From Chara braunii (Eukaryota; Streptophyta; Charophyceae; Charales; Characeae), in assembly GCA_003427395.1 (NCBI GenBank), contig BFEA01000019.1, positions 4,623,223 to 4,656,874 of the forward strand: a stretch of 33,652 nucleotides of DNA, in the 5' to 3' direction. The translations under genes and the position numbers were made by a program. This document shows, in pieces, positions 1-10,140 of the stretch; within the stretch, counting starts at the first letter, position 1, and every line of letters starts with the position of its first letter. The notes beneath the pieces were generated by a model. It was not told the origin of the DNA and ran no database searches. It was given only the letters and a program-made list of their open reading frames with translations.

Positions 1-145
1 AAAAACAAAATGCGTTGGCATGTGAGAAAATTGGAAGTGCCATCTCGGTACTCTGTCCCATTGTCTTTCTGTTGAGAACCAGGGTCGCCACTGAACGTTG
101 TTACAATCGTCCAGGAAGCACAACCTCCTGTTTTTGTCTGTCCAA

Positions 146-947
146 GTGACTGAAGAAGATTTGGGTGATGAGAAAACACCGGGGCTGGATTCCTTCACCA
201 AGGAATTCTGTGCGGTTTTGGGACCTATTGGGTGAAGACCTTATGGAATACATACGGGCGGTGTAGAAGGAGGGATCCTTGGGAGTCATGATGGGACAAG
301 GAGTAACTACCTTTCTGTACAAAAAAGGGGATAAGGAAGACATACGAAACTATAGGCCCATCACTCTCCTTCCTGTCCCTCTTCAACATAATATTGGCCG
401 AGGCCGATCTATGAAAGATTTGTACCCAATGGCTGAACACTGGCCTAAAGTTCATTTTAGTAATGCACATATCAAGGAAATCCCAGTCAACATAATCATA
501 GGCCTTAACGTTTTCAAAGTCGATCAAAAGGACAGCAACTTGGAGTTTATGTTGTCTGAGATATTTGATGGTCTCGTTGACCAACAAGACATTATCCTGG
601 ATTCATGCCCAATTGCAATATCCAGGATAATGTCTTGTTGGTCAACGAGACCATCAAATATGCCAGACAACATAAACTCCAAGCTGCTGTACTTTTCATC
701 GACTTTGAAGGCCTATGATCATGTTGACTGGGATTTCCTTGATATATGCATTACTAAAATGAACTTTGGGTCAGTGTTCAGCCATGGGTACAAAGATCTT
801 TCATAGATCGGCCTCGACAAATATTATGTTGAACGGCCACCTGGCTGCCCCGTTCCCCCTTAAGACGTCGGTGCGACAAGGGGATCACATAGGACCCCTC
901 CTCTTCATTATTATCATGAAGACTCTCGCATCACTCATTAGAACGCA
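146..947 (+). pseudogene. LINE-A ORF2, reverse transcriptase 5' part (broken)
   Basis: Fragment of an L1-like ORF2 reverse transcriptase, which would copy the element's RNA at a nicked target. Visible motifs, in order: DEKTPGLDSFTKEF (fingers, near 170-212), GQGVTTFLYKKGDK then NYRPITLLPV (about 295-378), FIDFE with AYDHVDWDFLD (motif A region, about 695-745), and VRQGDHIGPLLF (motif B, about 870-905). The same order is seen in LINE-C of this window. The reading frame is broken several times: a stop follows the first motif, an inverted duplication interrupts the domain after NYRPITLLPV, and there is a frameshift inside the motif A block of the plus-strand arm. Roughly 35 residues expected between NYRPITLLPV and NIQDN are missing. 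The fragment stops abruptly at the hAT insertion and resumes at 11439. The RT assignment is firm; the left edge is approximate. Confidence 0.85.
383..832. repeat. ~215-bp inverted repeat with 17-bp loop inside LINE-A
   Basis: Bases 383-602 are near-complementary to 620-832, leaving a loop of about 17 bases (603-619). Both arms encode the same RT segment (from NIQDN through KAYD and DWDFLD to past MNFG), one on each strand. The arms differ by several substitutions and small indels. The minus-strand arm is open through FENVKAYDYVDWDFLD, while the plus-strand arm has a frame break at the same place. The copies have therefore diverged since duplication. A transcript through this region could fold into a long hairpin; that is inference. 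Confidence 0.9.
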
Positions 948-955
948 CTCACAGA
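948..955. repeat. Left target-site duplication of the hAT element
   Basis: The octamer CTCACAGA directly precedes the left terminal inverted repeat. CCCACAGA directly follows the right one, a 7 of 8 match. Eight bases is the duplication length typical of hAT transposons. Confidence 0.85.
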
Positions 956-969
956 CAGGGTTGTCGAAC
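956..969 (+). repeat. hAT left terminal inverted repeat
   Basis: CAGGGTTGTCGAAC; it pairs with the right terminus with two mismatches. Just inside, GAACCTCG (966-973) and CGAGGTTC (989-996) form an extra 8-bp hairpin stem that overlaps the repeat. Confidence 0.85.
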
Positions 970-1019
970 CTCGGCCCCGGGACCTCGGCGAGGTTCTGGG
1001 GGTCCCGGGGTGAGCACCC

Positions 1020-1665
1020 GGAACCCTAGTGCGGGTAGGGAAAAATAAAAAAATTAAAAAAAATGGGGGGTGCGCACCGCCGTCATGCAGCCCTTGACAT
1101 TTTCTGGTTGATGAAGAAAATGCCCCAACATCGGGTCCCCGCCGGGGCCGCGGACCCCCCTTGGCGGGTGCGGGGTTGCCCCAGCGCAGGGGCGGGGACA
1201 GGTAGGTGGGCGGCGGTGCCAAGGTTGCTGAGCCGGTGCAGCAGGGGGCGGAGGTAAGTTGCAGGGCATCATCGACGCGGGGCCCCGGGGCCCCGGGGTC
1301 GCGGGGGTCATCAATCGCCGGGGCCGGGGGTATTCGATGGGGCGCTCTGGTGGGGTCCCGCCTGGGGTTGATGGCGGGCGCGGGTCAGGGTGGGGTCGGG
1401 GTGCGGGGTTCGGGGGCGGTGGCGGGGTGCGGTGTCGAGGCGAAATGCGGGATGGGGGGTCGGGGACACTGGGCGGGATGCGGGGGTTGGGCCCGAGGTC
1501 ATGGCTGTGGGGCCGGGGAGACAGGGCGGGGTGTGGGGGTTGGGGCCGGGGTGTCGGGCGTGGGGCCGGGGTGTTGGGGCGAGGTGACGGGGCGGGGTTG
1601 CGGGTTGTGGGCCGGGGACGTGGAGGGTGGCCCGGATAGCCAGGATGGAGCCCATGCGGGGTAAC
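1020..1665. repeat. G-rich subterminal block, left end of hAT
   Basis: Plus strand is dominated by degenerate GGGG-containing words (GCGGGG, GGGGCCGGGG, GGGGTCGGGG), with many runs of three or more G. Several overlapping long reading frames here on both strands are products of composition, without recognisable protein features. Similar blocks occur near the other end of the element, G-rich on the same strand. G-quadruplex formation is plausible from the run spacing but is inference. Confidence 0.75.
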
Positions 1666-1690
1666 AACACCATGGGTTGGTGAAGCGGGA

Positions 1691-1764
1691 GCACTGCAGT
1701 CTGCAGGCCCTGCAGGGCCTTGGCCCCTAGGGGTGGAGGGCCCTGGGGCACTGCAGTCTGCAGG
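1691..1764. repeat. Short direct duplication, 57-bp period
   Basis: GCACTGCAGTCTGCAGG occurs at 1691-1707 and again at 1748-1764. Each copy is followed by a similar CCTGCAG-rich stretch that contains self-complementary CTGCAG sites. Confidence 0.75.
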
Positions 1765-1865
1765 GCCTGCAGCCTCCAGAGCCCCGGCCCCTGGGATAGG
1801 GCCCAGTGGCTCAGTGGCTCACCAAAGTAAGAAGTGAAGACCGCCGTGGTTGGCGGCACTACTTC

Positions 1866-3322
1866 ACGTTGCGCGAGTAGGGTAGCAGTCTAGTAGACTA
1901 CTCATAGTGCCGTGGTACGGGGTAGTTGGTGAAGTTGGTGTTGTGGTGTCGAGGCAAATTCCCTGACAAGGGTATTTGTCAGGGTATTTCTCGGGGTTTT
2001 TCAACATCGAACGTTGTCCGACTCTTTCGTTGGATAAAAGGACCTGATGAGATTGACGTCTGCCAAAACATTATTCAGACTAAGCCTATAACCGAGAGAC
2101 TAAAAATTTTCTGAACTTTCGATCAAGCTCCTGCGTGACATGGTCGGGAGAGCTCCCACCACTTTGCAAAGAGGCGGGAGCCGATGCGCTCGACAGCGGG
2201 GCTCGGGGTACTGCAAGTTTCTGCAACCGATGTACACCGTATGTTGAGGTCTTTTTTTAATTATTATTCATGCTCATCATAATCGACTACTAAACATTGC
2301 GCTCCATCCACCATTGATTAAAAAAAAAAAAAAAAGTAAACATTGCACTAATATAAAAAAATAATTATTCGCAAGAAATAAGATGCAGTATTATGTCAGA
2401 GCAGTCAAACTGCCAGTGTGTGCACGATAATGGAGGTTTATACAACACTCCACCTGACACAAGTTACACAACAAACGTTTCCAAATGCAGTATACAATAA
2501 TACATTGCATGATTGCGCTGAATGCGCAGATATACAAATAACAAACAATCGCAAGAGACCAGAAACAAGGTAAAAATATTGCATTGAACATATGCACAAT
2601 TCTTATGAATTTGGTTGTCTGTCGGTTTTCACCAACACTCACACATAGACAATCTCACGCACGCCCATACATGCATAAGAAGAAGGGGAGAGGAGACAGA
2701 GTACACACTACACACAGACAAAGTAAGCAACGGAAACCACTATGCACATGTGTGGACATAACACTGGGTGTTTCTCACTCTCTAACAGTACTCCCAAGAG
2801 TCCCAACAACCAATCACAAGAAAACACCTGCGAGGATAACAAAAGAACAGTCAAAGATTGAACCGATCTGAACCAATATCGTTACATAGTCCCAAGTTTC
2901 TCTCAACTCTAGTGACCTAATTCTATTAATACTAATTTAATAGAGTAGCCTAGACCTGGACACACTGGACCGACCGGCAACCGGTACCGTTTCAGTTTTG
3001 GCCTCTATGGCCTCTACCTGCCCGACTATAGGCTCTCACGCTACGGGCCTAGGCCATAGGGCCTCCGGTCCTGGTGATAGCCTTGGCCTGCTATTCGCAG
3101 TGCAGCCTAGGGGAACTATGGGCCCGTAATTCTGAGAAATTACTGATATGTCCCTTACGACTTTCCCTCAGTATTGAACTCTCGGTTAGTCCCTGACCCA
3201 AACAAAATTATGAATCTAACCCTCGCTGAGTCTTTGTTACTATACAGCCTCGCAGTTAGGTCTCGACTGTAAAAATCAGCAAGTCATTGTACAACATCAA
3301 ACCGTGTGGCCAGCCTAAAACC

Positions 3323-3327
<5 letters not shown>
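1866..3327. other. Non-coding interior of the hAT element
   Basis: No protein family could be recognised on either strand. Composition changes from mixed (to about 2230) to A+T-rich with an A tract near 2320 and then back to mixed. The region lies 3' of the transposase gene, so it would hold its 3' untranslated sequence and part of the subterminal region. Confidence 0.5.

Positions 3328-3392
<65 letters not shown>
3328..3392. repeat. (TC)n microsatellite, about 65 bp
   Basis: About 32 uninterrupted TC dinucleotides. The minus strand reads (GA)n just past the last codon of the transposase tail frame, and an artefactual Arg-Glu repeat frame results. Confidence 0.97.
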
Positions 3393-3396
<4 letters not shown>

Positions 3397-3397
3397 C

Positions 3398-5247
3398 TCA
3401 CTTTCCTCGTCCGAATGATGAACCATGTGTCTCTTGAAGAGTGACCTCCATTTTGCGCAGCAACTGCTGCATCCGAGCTCGCCGATCAATGAGTGCAGGA
3501 ATCGTCATCGACGGTGTGCCCTGCGGCCCCTGCCCATGTGGCCCGAGTCGTGTCCTCCGTCTGACCCGTCGCCCTCCTCCACCATCTCCGTCTGCTGCCT
3601 GTACTTTAGGTACGTAATCGGAGTCCCCCGCATCATCAGTGCCTCTGGTCTCTCCAGGGGCGACATCTGTGTTGTCGTCGTGGACGATAAGTACACTGTC
3701 ACGTCTCTTCTCACCTGGCATTGTACCCCCTGCACCCTCCCTGCCGACGAGCTCCGCCATCGCTGCAGTCCTCCCTCCAACATCCAATGCATCGCTCTCG
3801 GGTGCAATCTCCCCGTCCTCGAGATCGGCAGGGCCGGGTCGCCTCAGATGGGAACGCATATGCGGTGACAAATGTGATGCCTTCCTGGCCGCGGCCTTCT
3901 TCCTCGTCCGAGAAAGACTCGCCTTCACGGCCCTCGTCGCTTGGACATCCGGTGTCGTCGTCAGCAAAGTGCTCCCATGCCGGGCCTCGTACTCTATCAT
4001 GGTGGTGTGGCGAGCACCATCGACAGTCCCAGTGGATCGTATCCCCATAAACGGTGCTGCTGACCTGCAAACAATCCCGACTCCCTGCTCCTCCACCCCC
4101 CTGCCAGTGGTCCCGCTGGTATAGAATGCCACATTCGGCAAAATAGTAGCTCTGTCGCGTGGTGCTATCGCGGATGACCCCGCCACAGGCTGTTGTGTCA
4201 CGTTCGTGGTGTCCGTGGCGGGGACGCCCGCAACTGCGCCGGCGGCCGCGCCGATGGGCTGAGGCTCTGAATGTGACGGCGGACATGGAGGTCCTACTAC
4301 TCCGTCGACTGCATGGCATGCAGCAAAGCCACCATCCTCCGCGCCACCCAATGAATGCGCTCCATCAAAAGAATCAGACAAACTAGGTTGTGCAATGCTG
4401 CGGTGAGCATCGTGGCAGTGTCGCATCGTCGTCTCGACCAAACCAAGTTCGACCTCGTGCGGTCTGCCCACACGAAAAACAGTGGGCATGGCAGACGTCG
4501 TTGGTAGGGTTATCGTATCGCCTCGAAACTCATCAAAGTAGACAGGTCCTCGCTCTATGCCGAAAACCTGATGTGGGCAAGGAGGTGACACGTGCGGTAA
4601 ACCAGGAGATATCAAAGTAGACAAGTCTGGGAGAGAGATGAGTGTCGAGTCCATGACCAATAACTCGCTAGTACCCTGAAGACTGTCGATGGGGCATGCG
4701 AGCCCGATATGGCCTGCGACGCTCTGCTTAGGTGCGGGAGTGTGTGAGACCTCTCCTTCCGGGTGCTCGACGCCTAGACACACAACAACAATTTTCTCCA
4801 TCAATGCAGTTGGTGGCCACGATGCCGTGTCATCTGCATCCGTTCCCTTTGTCGCTGATTACTACGTAGCAACCTCCTCCCTGGTGACGTCAGACTGAAC
4901 TCCATGAAGGTTGCGAGGTGGGGGCATGCTCTCTTGCTCTGCCGCTGTTGTGTGCATACTCTTCGTATCATTTTGTGCAGGACCGCTCCCATAATCCTGC
5001 TCAATCTGCTCCTCGCGGGCGTCATCACTGAAAGAGTCCTTAGAAACTGGAATCTGCTCAGTTGCTGGGACTCGTGGTCATGGAATGGCAGAATCCCCAC
5101 CGCGACGTCTGCGCATACGAAAAGCGATAGTGTCTCGTTCCCTTGGTCCACGTCTCAAGCGCTTCAGGGCAATGCCCTGAAGAAGTTATAGACAGTCATC
5201 TTCCCCTCCATCTCCATCGTCATCCGAGGTTGCACGGTGGTCGACGT
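3398..5247 (-). pseudogene. hAT transposase C-terminal tail (decayed)
   Basis: One minus-strand frame can be followed from about 5247 to a stop at 3398. It is interrupted by TAA at 5186-5188, TGA at 5078-5080, and adjacent TAG and TAA at 4859-4864. The longest open part (4804-3398, 468 codons) has no known fold that I recognise. It is Pro/Gly/Ala-rich at first, then has a Lys/Arg-rich stretch (SRTRKKAAARK), an acidic stretch (DLEDGEIAPESD), DAGDSDYVPK, GGRRVRRRTR, and a short helical-looking end (DRRARMQQLLRKME). Upstream remnants include a run of Asp/Gly and RLRRGPRERDT, FRMRRRRGGD, and SFSDDAREEQIEQDYGSG. The frame lies 3' of the hAT dimerisation region with a one-base shift near 5250, so I read it as an extended disordered tail of the same protein. 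A separate downstream gene is the alternative. Confidence 0.55.
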
Positions 5248-6740
5248 CAATGGCAGTTGTCCGTGTCTTCACGTGTCAAGCCCACCGCGCCTGTCCCTGC
5301 ATGATTGTCACCGTCACCATGACCGTCGCCCCCTGCCCCGTCATTGTCGTCCACTCTGTCACCATCTTCATGTCTCGATCCCCCTACACCGGTCCCTGCC
5401 CCATTGTCACTCTCATCACGATAATCTCCCGCTGCCTCGTCAGCCCCTCTGTCACCATCTCCATGTGTCGAGCGGGGCCGTGACCGATCTCCTCCATCAC
5501 CACGATCATCGCCTCTGGCGCCATCGTCGTCGTCTTTGTTCGGGTGGCGGTCTTCAAGATCGTTGTCGGCGTCCGATGCAAGCCCACCAGTTCCAAAGAA
5601 ATCCTCATCGTCACTGGACGAGCTCTCATACAAAAGGTTTCCCTCGTCCCAACGCTGTCGAGGCTTGCGTACAAGCCCGTCCTCCGGCAGTCGACGACTC
5701 CCGATAGACCTCCTCCCGCCAGCACCTCCACACCCGCCTTGTCCACGACTTTCATGACGGCCACCCCCATGACCGCCGCTACAACACCTCCTCCTGTGAG
5801 ACACCCGCAATCGACGCGTGGGTCCCATGTGGGACACGACGTGCATCCTCTCTCTCGCATGCATCAACTCCTCCTGCATCACCGTCGTATGGGCTCCTCG
5901 GCCTGAGACAGGCTGTTGGTCGGTGGGCAACTCGTTCTCCAGCTGTTGCCAGTAGTGCACCCAGCTCCCGTACGGATGCGACCTGTCATTGGGAGCATCG
6001 CCCGAAGTAGCATGTTGGTCAAGAAGTCGAAGGTTCTAGTGGCATCGCACGAGCTTCTCGGCCCGTGTCACCTCCAACCTGTTACGAGATTTGGAGTGGA
6101 TGAAGCTCCTACAGGACCAAGCACTCTCGCAAGGTGATGTCGTCGCCCAGACACGTAGTATCCTGCCGGCGAAGAAGACCGTATGAGGGAACCTCTTCTC
6201 CTTCGACTCCCAAAAACTGGTTGGATGGTTATAGCTCCGCGCTGCTCGGTCCATGACCACGTCGTGGAATGGTGGCTCCGTGACATGAAACTTGTCGATG
6301 GCAGTGAGGACCTCCTTGTGCTGGTCTGAGCTCTCTGGGTACCCGAACTGAATCAGAGCAGCTTTCCAACCCTGGTGCATATCGTCGTCGTCTGGCAGCG
6401 TGCGATCTCGAAACTTTGGATCCAACATCATGGCAGCCACATGAGTCGGTGACTTGAACATGGTTCGGCGTCTGTCAAAGACCTCAACTACTGCATCCTG
6501 CTCCGTGTCAAAAGCAGCACATGCAGAGAAACAGCGTACGATCATCTCGTCATACCGACGCAAAATCTTTCCAATCTGCCTCGTGTCGTTGTCCACCATC
6601 TGCAACATGTCCATGATGGGATCCAACAACTTGCGCACCGCTTTCATATCCTCCCACCACAGAGAATAACCGACACATGTTGTGACCTCCGCGGCGTCAT
6701 ATCGAATCTTCTTCGTCGACCAAATAGTGTCCTTCCACGA
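5247..6740 (-). pseudogene. hAT transposase C-terminal half with dimerisation region
   Basis: Recognised by hAT/DUF659-transposase features: DTIWSTKKIRYDAAEV and GYSLWWEDMKAVRKLLDPI (about 6725-6620), a helical stretch through PTHVAAMMLDPKFR (about 6410), a helical segment to FWESKEKRFPHTVFFAGRIL (about 6210-6150), then the dimerisation motif SPCESAWSCRSFIHSKSRNR (about 6130-6080) and EKLVRCH. Just after this an in-frame TAG lies at 6036-6038. The same frame continues for NLRLLDQHATSGD and SWVHYWQQLENEL to a Gly/Arg-rich and then Asp-rich tail ending at 5247. It therefore looks like one protein broken by a single nonsense mutation. A frameshift at about 6730 separates it from the preceding part. 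Expected role: C-terminal portion of a cut-and-paste transposase, mediating dimerisation in the nucleus. It is not functional as it stands. Confidence 0.8.
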
Positions 6741-7861
6741 TCATCGATGACCACTTGCATAAGATGCGCTTGTAGCTGAAGAAGTCGCCGCATCATAATG
6801 AAATGCATGCCAAAGCGAGTCTCGACGGAAAGGAATGGTGCCATCGACATGAAAGCTTGCAAAACTCGCAGGGTTTCGGGGTGGGCGCTCCGGGAACCCT
6901 TGGCGGGATAATCACTGTCAACATGCGTTTGAAGCTCTCAAGCTTCACGCAGTTGAACGACAAGTCGATCTCAAGAATGAATCGCATGATCTGCAGGTGC
7001 CATGCGTGCTCCAAAGGGTTATTGTAATATGAGCTTACCGCTTGTTGCTTGAAACTACCCCTCCCTCATGCAAGGGCGCAGCAACTTCGCGAATCCCACA
7101 CGCCACCGCTGGTCGCAGGTGATGCGGCAGAACCCGGACTTGGAGTTGCAATATTATGCAAATTTTGCAAAGGATCCAATGTCTCAAAAGCACCGTGCTG
7201 CAAGGTCCGTGCGTTCACGGGTGCAGGCGTGGGTGACGAATCTGAAACCTGAACGGGGTCGTCGGGCGGGATAGTGCCCGCCCCCAAAGGAATCGCTACA
7301 ACGGCCTCTCGAACAGGTGTTGAAGGGAAGTCAGGTGTAGGACCTCGTGTTTGTGAAGGAGGGGGTGGTAACCACAGATAAGCAACGGATTGATGCCCCG
7401 TTGTGGTTGGTCCTGCCACGGGCAGACCTGCGGCTGCACGTGAAACTCTTGCAATCCTATCTCTTGTTGTCAGTGAACAGCGGGGCGAGGCCAACTGATC
7501 TGCCTGCGTCCTTCCCCCATCCTAGACCCTCAACGAAAGCACGAGTTTCATGCTCACCGAACTGCACAGGTCCCCCGACACCCGAAAGTAGCACGGGACC
7601 CTGCGCAGCAGGCTGCGCTGCTGCCGACAGTGTGACACCCGCATCACGTGCACACCAACCAGAAACCGCTCCAGCAACGGGTGCAGGAATCATGGCCTCC
7701 GGGGGCGGGGGCGGACGGCGGGGGCGGCTGAACGGCGTCCTCAGGAAAACGAATAGGTGGCCACTGAAAAGAGGGATGACCGGGAGGGAGAGACTGCAAA
7801 GCCTGCACGACTGAAGCCAGTTGTGCAGGACACTTCGACATATCCATCGACCAAATAGCAT
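6740..7861 (-). pseudogene. hAT transposase middle: Pro-rich linker and truncated DUF659
   Basis: Three successive minus-strand frames read as a Pro/Ala/Gly-rich linker: a first frame from about 7847 (DMSKCPAQLASVVQALQSLP), a second ending near 7457, and a third from 7494. The third frame has TGA at 7066-7068 and then reads GRGSFKQQAVSSYYNN, HAWHLQIMRFILEIDLSFN and VKLESFKRMLTVIIPP (about 7060-6890). That is a good match to the start of the DUF659 transposase core. After PGAPTPKP (about 6870) the sequence jumps to SVETRFGMHFIMMRRLLQLQ (about 6825-6765), a segment that normally lies much further along. Most of the catalytic RNase H-like core, including the early catalytic acid residues and the insertion domain, is therefore missing. 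The deletion junction is estimated at 6850-6880. Confidence 0.7.
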
Positions 7862-7862
7862 G

Positions 7863-8174
7863 TCATACCGTCAGAGTCCCCACGAGGTATCTGTAGCCCT
7901 CGCCACGAAAAAAGTGCTCCTTTGCATCGCGAGCACCCCCACAAATAGAATGGCCACATAACCTGCACATACAGCGACGTTTGTTCTTTCTCCCGAGCGC
8001 AGTGGATCCATCTAAATAATGACCACGAGCGACAAAATGCGAAACAGGATCAACCCTCAAAGGGCAGTCAAATGTCTTCATGTTGTGACCTTTCTTACTA
8101 CAGTCCGACTTCTTCCCCGTTGCCAATGAGAAATTTGCGGGGCCCTTCCAAGTGTTGCCGCGTGGGTCAGACAT
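7863..8174 (-). pseudogene. hAT transposase N-terminus with BED-like zinc finger
   Basis: The Met at 8174 (MSDPRGNTWKG) is the likely natural start. Upstream codons are open but unremarkable. The 103-codon frame is rich in Cys and His: DCSKKGHNMKTFDC, then the finger core CRLCGHSICGGARDAKEHF, which has the C-x2-C, GGA and basic-x-x-H pattern of BED fingers in plant hAT transposases. The second His/Cys ligand after KEHF is not evident. The frame ends soon after with a stop at 7863, consistent with a frameshift in this area. The linker frames begin directly downstream. Expected role: binding the transposon ends. Confidence 0.65.
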
Positions 8175-8399
8175 GGTGCGCACCCCGAAGAAAATGTAAG
8201 TAAGGGTAAACTGAAACAAAGAGCGGCAACGTTGGCAATGTACAACTGCACTGAAGAACTGATTAATCACCCTGAAAAAGATGGACCATTACCAGAAGGT
8301 CAACAACAACCATATTGATAAACATGAGAAGGAACAAATATAAAGAAAATGAAAAATTGAAATGAGGACAACATACAAATAGATTTTTGGTCTGCATTT

Positions 8400-8977
8400 G
8401 CAAATGTTGACCTATCCCCCCCCCTCCCCTCCACCATTACACGTTCACCCCTTCGCCCCCAAGCCCCCACTGCATTGTCGTTCATGGCGGTGCACCCGTC
8501 TTCAACAAAGAAAAAAAAAAAAAAAAAACGTACAACAGGCCTTCGTTACCGCATTTCAATTTTCAACAACCTACCCCCTTCCTCACCCTACCCTCCCTGA
8601 ACCATAGACCCCTTTCCCCCCAACCTCCATTGCATTGTCGCTTATGGCTGTTCACCCGTCTAGAAGAAAAAATAAAATAAAATAAAATAAAATCAGACCC
8701 TACGACAGACCTTTGTTACCGCATTTCAATTTTAAACAACCATCCGTCCCCCCCCCACACGTTGACCCCTTTCCCCCAAACCCCTACTACATTGCCGCTC
8801 ATGGCGGTTCACCCTTCTTAAAGAAAGATTTAAGTAAAAAAAAGAAAAACAGACCCTACGACGGACCTTTGTTACCGCATTTCAATTTTCAACAACCATC
8901 CGCCCCCCCCCCCCACACGTTGACACCCCCCTTCCCCCAAACCCCCCCCCAATTCCCCCCCCTCGCGGGTCCCCCCC

Positions 8978-9009
<32 letters not shown>

Positions 9010-9650
9010 TGCCCCCACCCTCGGCTTCCTTTCCCCCTTTTCCATAACCCCCCCCCCCCCCCCCCCCCGCCTCTCGTTGACCCCTTTACCCCCTAACCCC
9101 CACTGCATTGCCGCTCATGGCGGTTCACCATTCTTAAAGAAAGAAAAAAAAATAAAAAGAACAGACCCTACGACGGGCCTTTGTTACCGCATTTCAATTT
9201 TCAACAACCATCCGCCCCCCCCCGCCACACGTTGACCCCTTTCCCCCAAACCCCCCTTCCCTTCCCACTCATGGCGGGTCCCCCTTCTTGAAGGGGAAAA
9301 AAAAAAAAAAAAAAAACCCGTATGACGGCCCTTTATTACTGCATGTCAATTTTCAACAACCATTTCCCCCCCCCCAACACGTTGACCCCTTTCCCCCAAA
9401 CCCCCATTGCATTGCCGCTCACCCTGCGACGGACCTTTGTTACCACATTTCAATTTTCAACAACCATCCGCCCCCCCCGCCACACGTTGACCACTTTCCC
9501 CCCAACCCCCACTGCATTGCCGCTCATGGCGGTTCACCATTCTTAAGGAAAGAAAAAAAGAAAAAAAAACAGACCCTACAACGGATCTTTGTTACCGCAT
9601 TTCAATTTTCTACAACCATCCCCCCCCACACCGTGCCCCTTTATAAAGGG
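8400..9650. repeat. Minisatellite, about nine units of ~155 bp
   Basis: Tandem, diverged units start at about 8529, 8696, 8852, 9010, 9164, 9318, 9421 and 9571, with a 5'-truncated unit from about 8400. A typical unit reads: ACCCTACGACGGACC, TTGTTACCGCATTTCAATTT, CAACAACCATCCG, a C tract, ACACGTTGACCCC, CACTGCATTGCCGCTCATGG, CGGTTCACC, and an A tract with scattered G or T. The C and A tracts vary most. Unit 7 lacks its A tract, with the next unit fused at GCCGCTC. The array lies 5' of the transposase start. Confidence 0.9.
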
Positions 9651-10140
9651 GTCGTAATGGAGAAAAAAAAAGCAAAAACAGCATGAGCTAGAGTTCATGA
9701 CCGTTGAGGTGAGTTGCACTTACCTCAATGCAAAGGGTCAAGTGGCTCAAAAATTCAGAATAGACCGCTGCAAAGCTCCGGCTTGCAAAAGCAATGGGAT
9801 GCCTTGATGCCTCCATTGCCTTCAACCCCACACTATTTTCTAAGTTTGTGGGGCAGTCACTCCATGCACAACGACTGACAGAATATTATGGGACACACAA
9901 CACATGTTGTGTGCCGTGCTGTACTGTGTGTCGTCAAAGGACAAAACAACAAAATGCAACAGTTTGTGTCATTTGCATCTTTTTTTTTTTTTCTTTTTTT
10001 TTCTCCCCCTCACAGTTCAGAATTTCTTTCACTTTTTTTTTTTTTTTACTTGGGGAGGTGTACATGTGTGTCGTGCTGTACTGTGTGTTTTCCCGCATTC
10101 ATTACATGGGGCAGTGTACCGGGGCCAGCAGGCTAGTTGT
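9651..10140. repeat. Diverged ~157-bp duplication with T tracts
   Basis: TGTGCCGTGCTGTACTGTGT near 9909 recurs as TGTGTCGTGCTGTACTGTGT near 10066. GGGGCAGT also recurs in this area (about 9851 and 10109). Between them lie two T-rich tracts (about 9979-10004 and 10032-10048). No gene is evident. Confidence 0.55.

Noticed and set aside
1054-1859. Several long reading frames on both strands in the G+C-rich block
   Set aside because: Low-complexity Gly/Pro/Arg products open on both strands at once; they follow from base composition, and no domain or conserved pattern is visible.
3256-3489. Frame encoding an Arg-Glu repeat
   Set aside because: It is the translation of the (TC)n microsatellite.
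8400-9650. CRISPR-like array
   Set aside because: Units are ~155 bp with diverged repeats and homopolymer tracts and without constant short repeats and unique spacers; the setting is eukaryotic.
8398-9686. Proline-rich frames in the minisatellite
   Set aside because: Products of C tracts and repeated units; frames change between units and there is no conserved protein.
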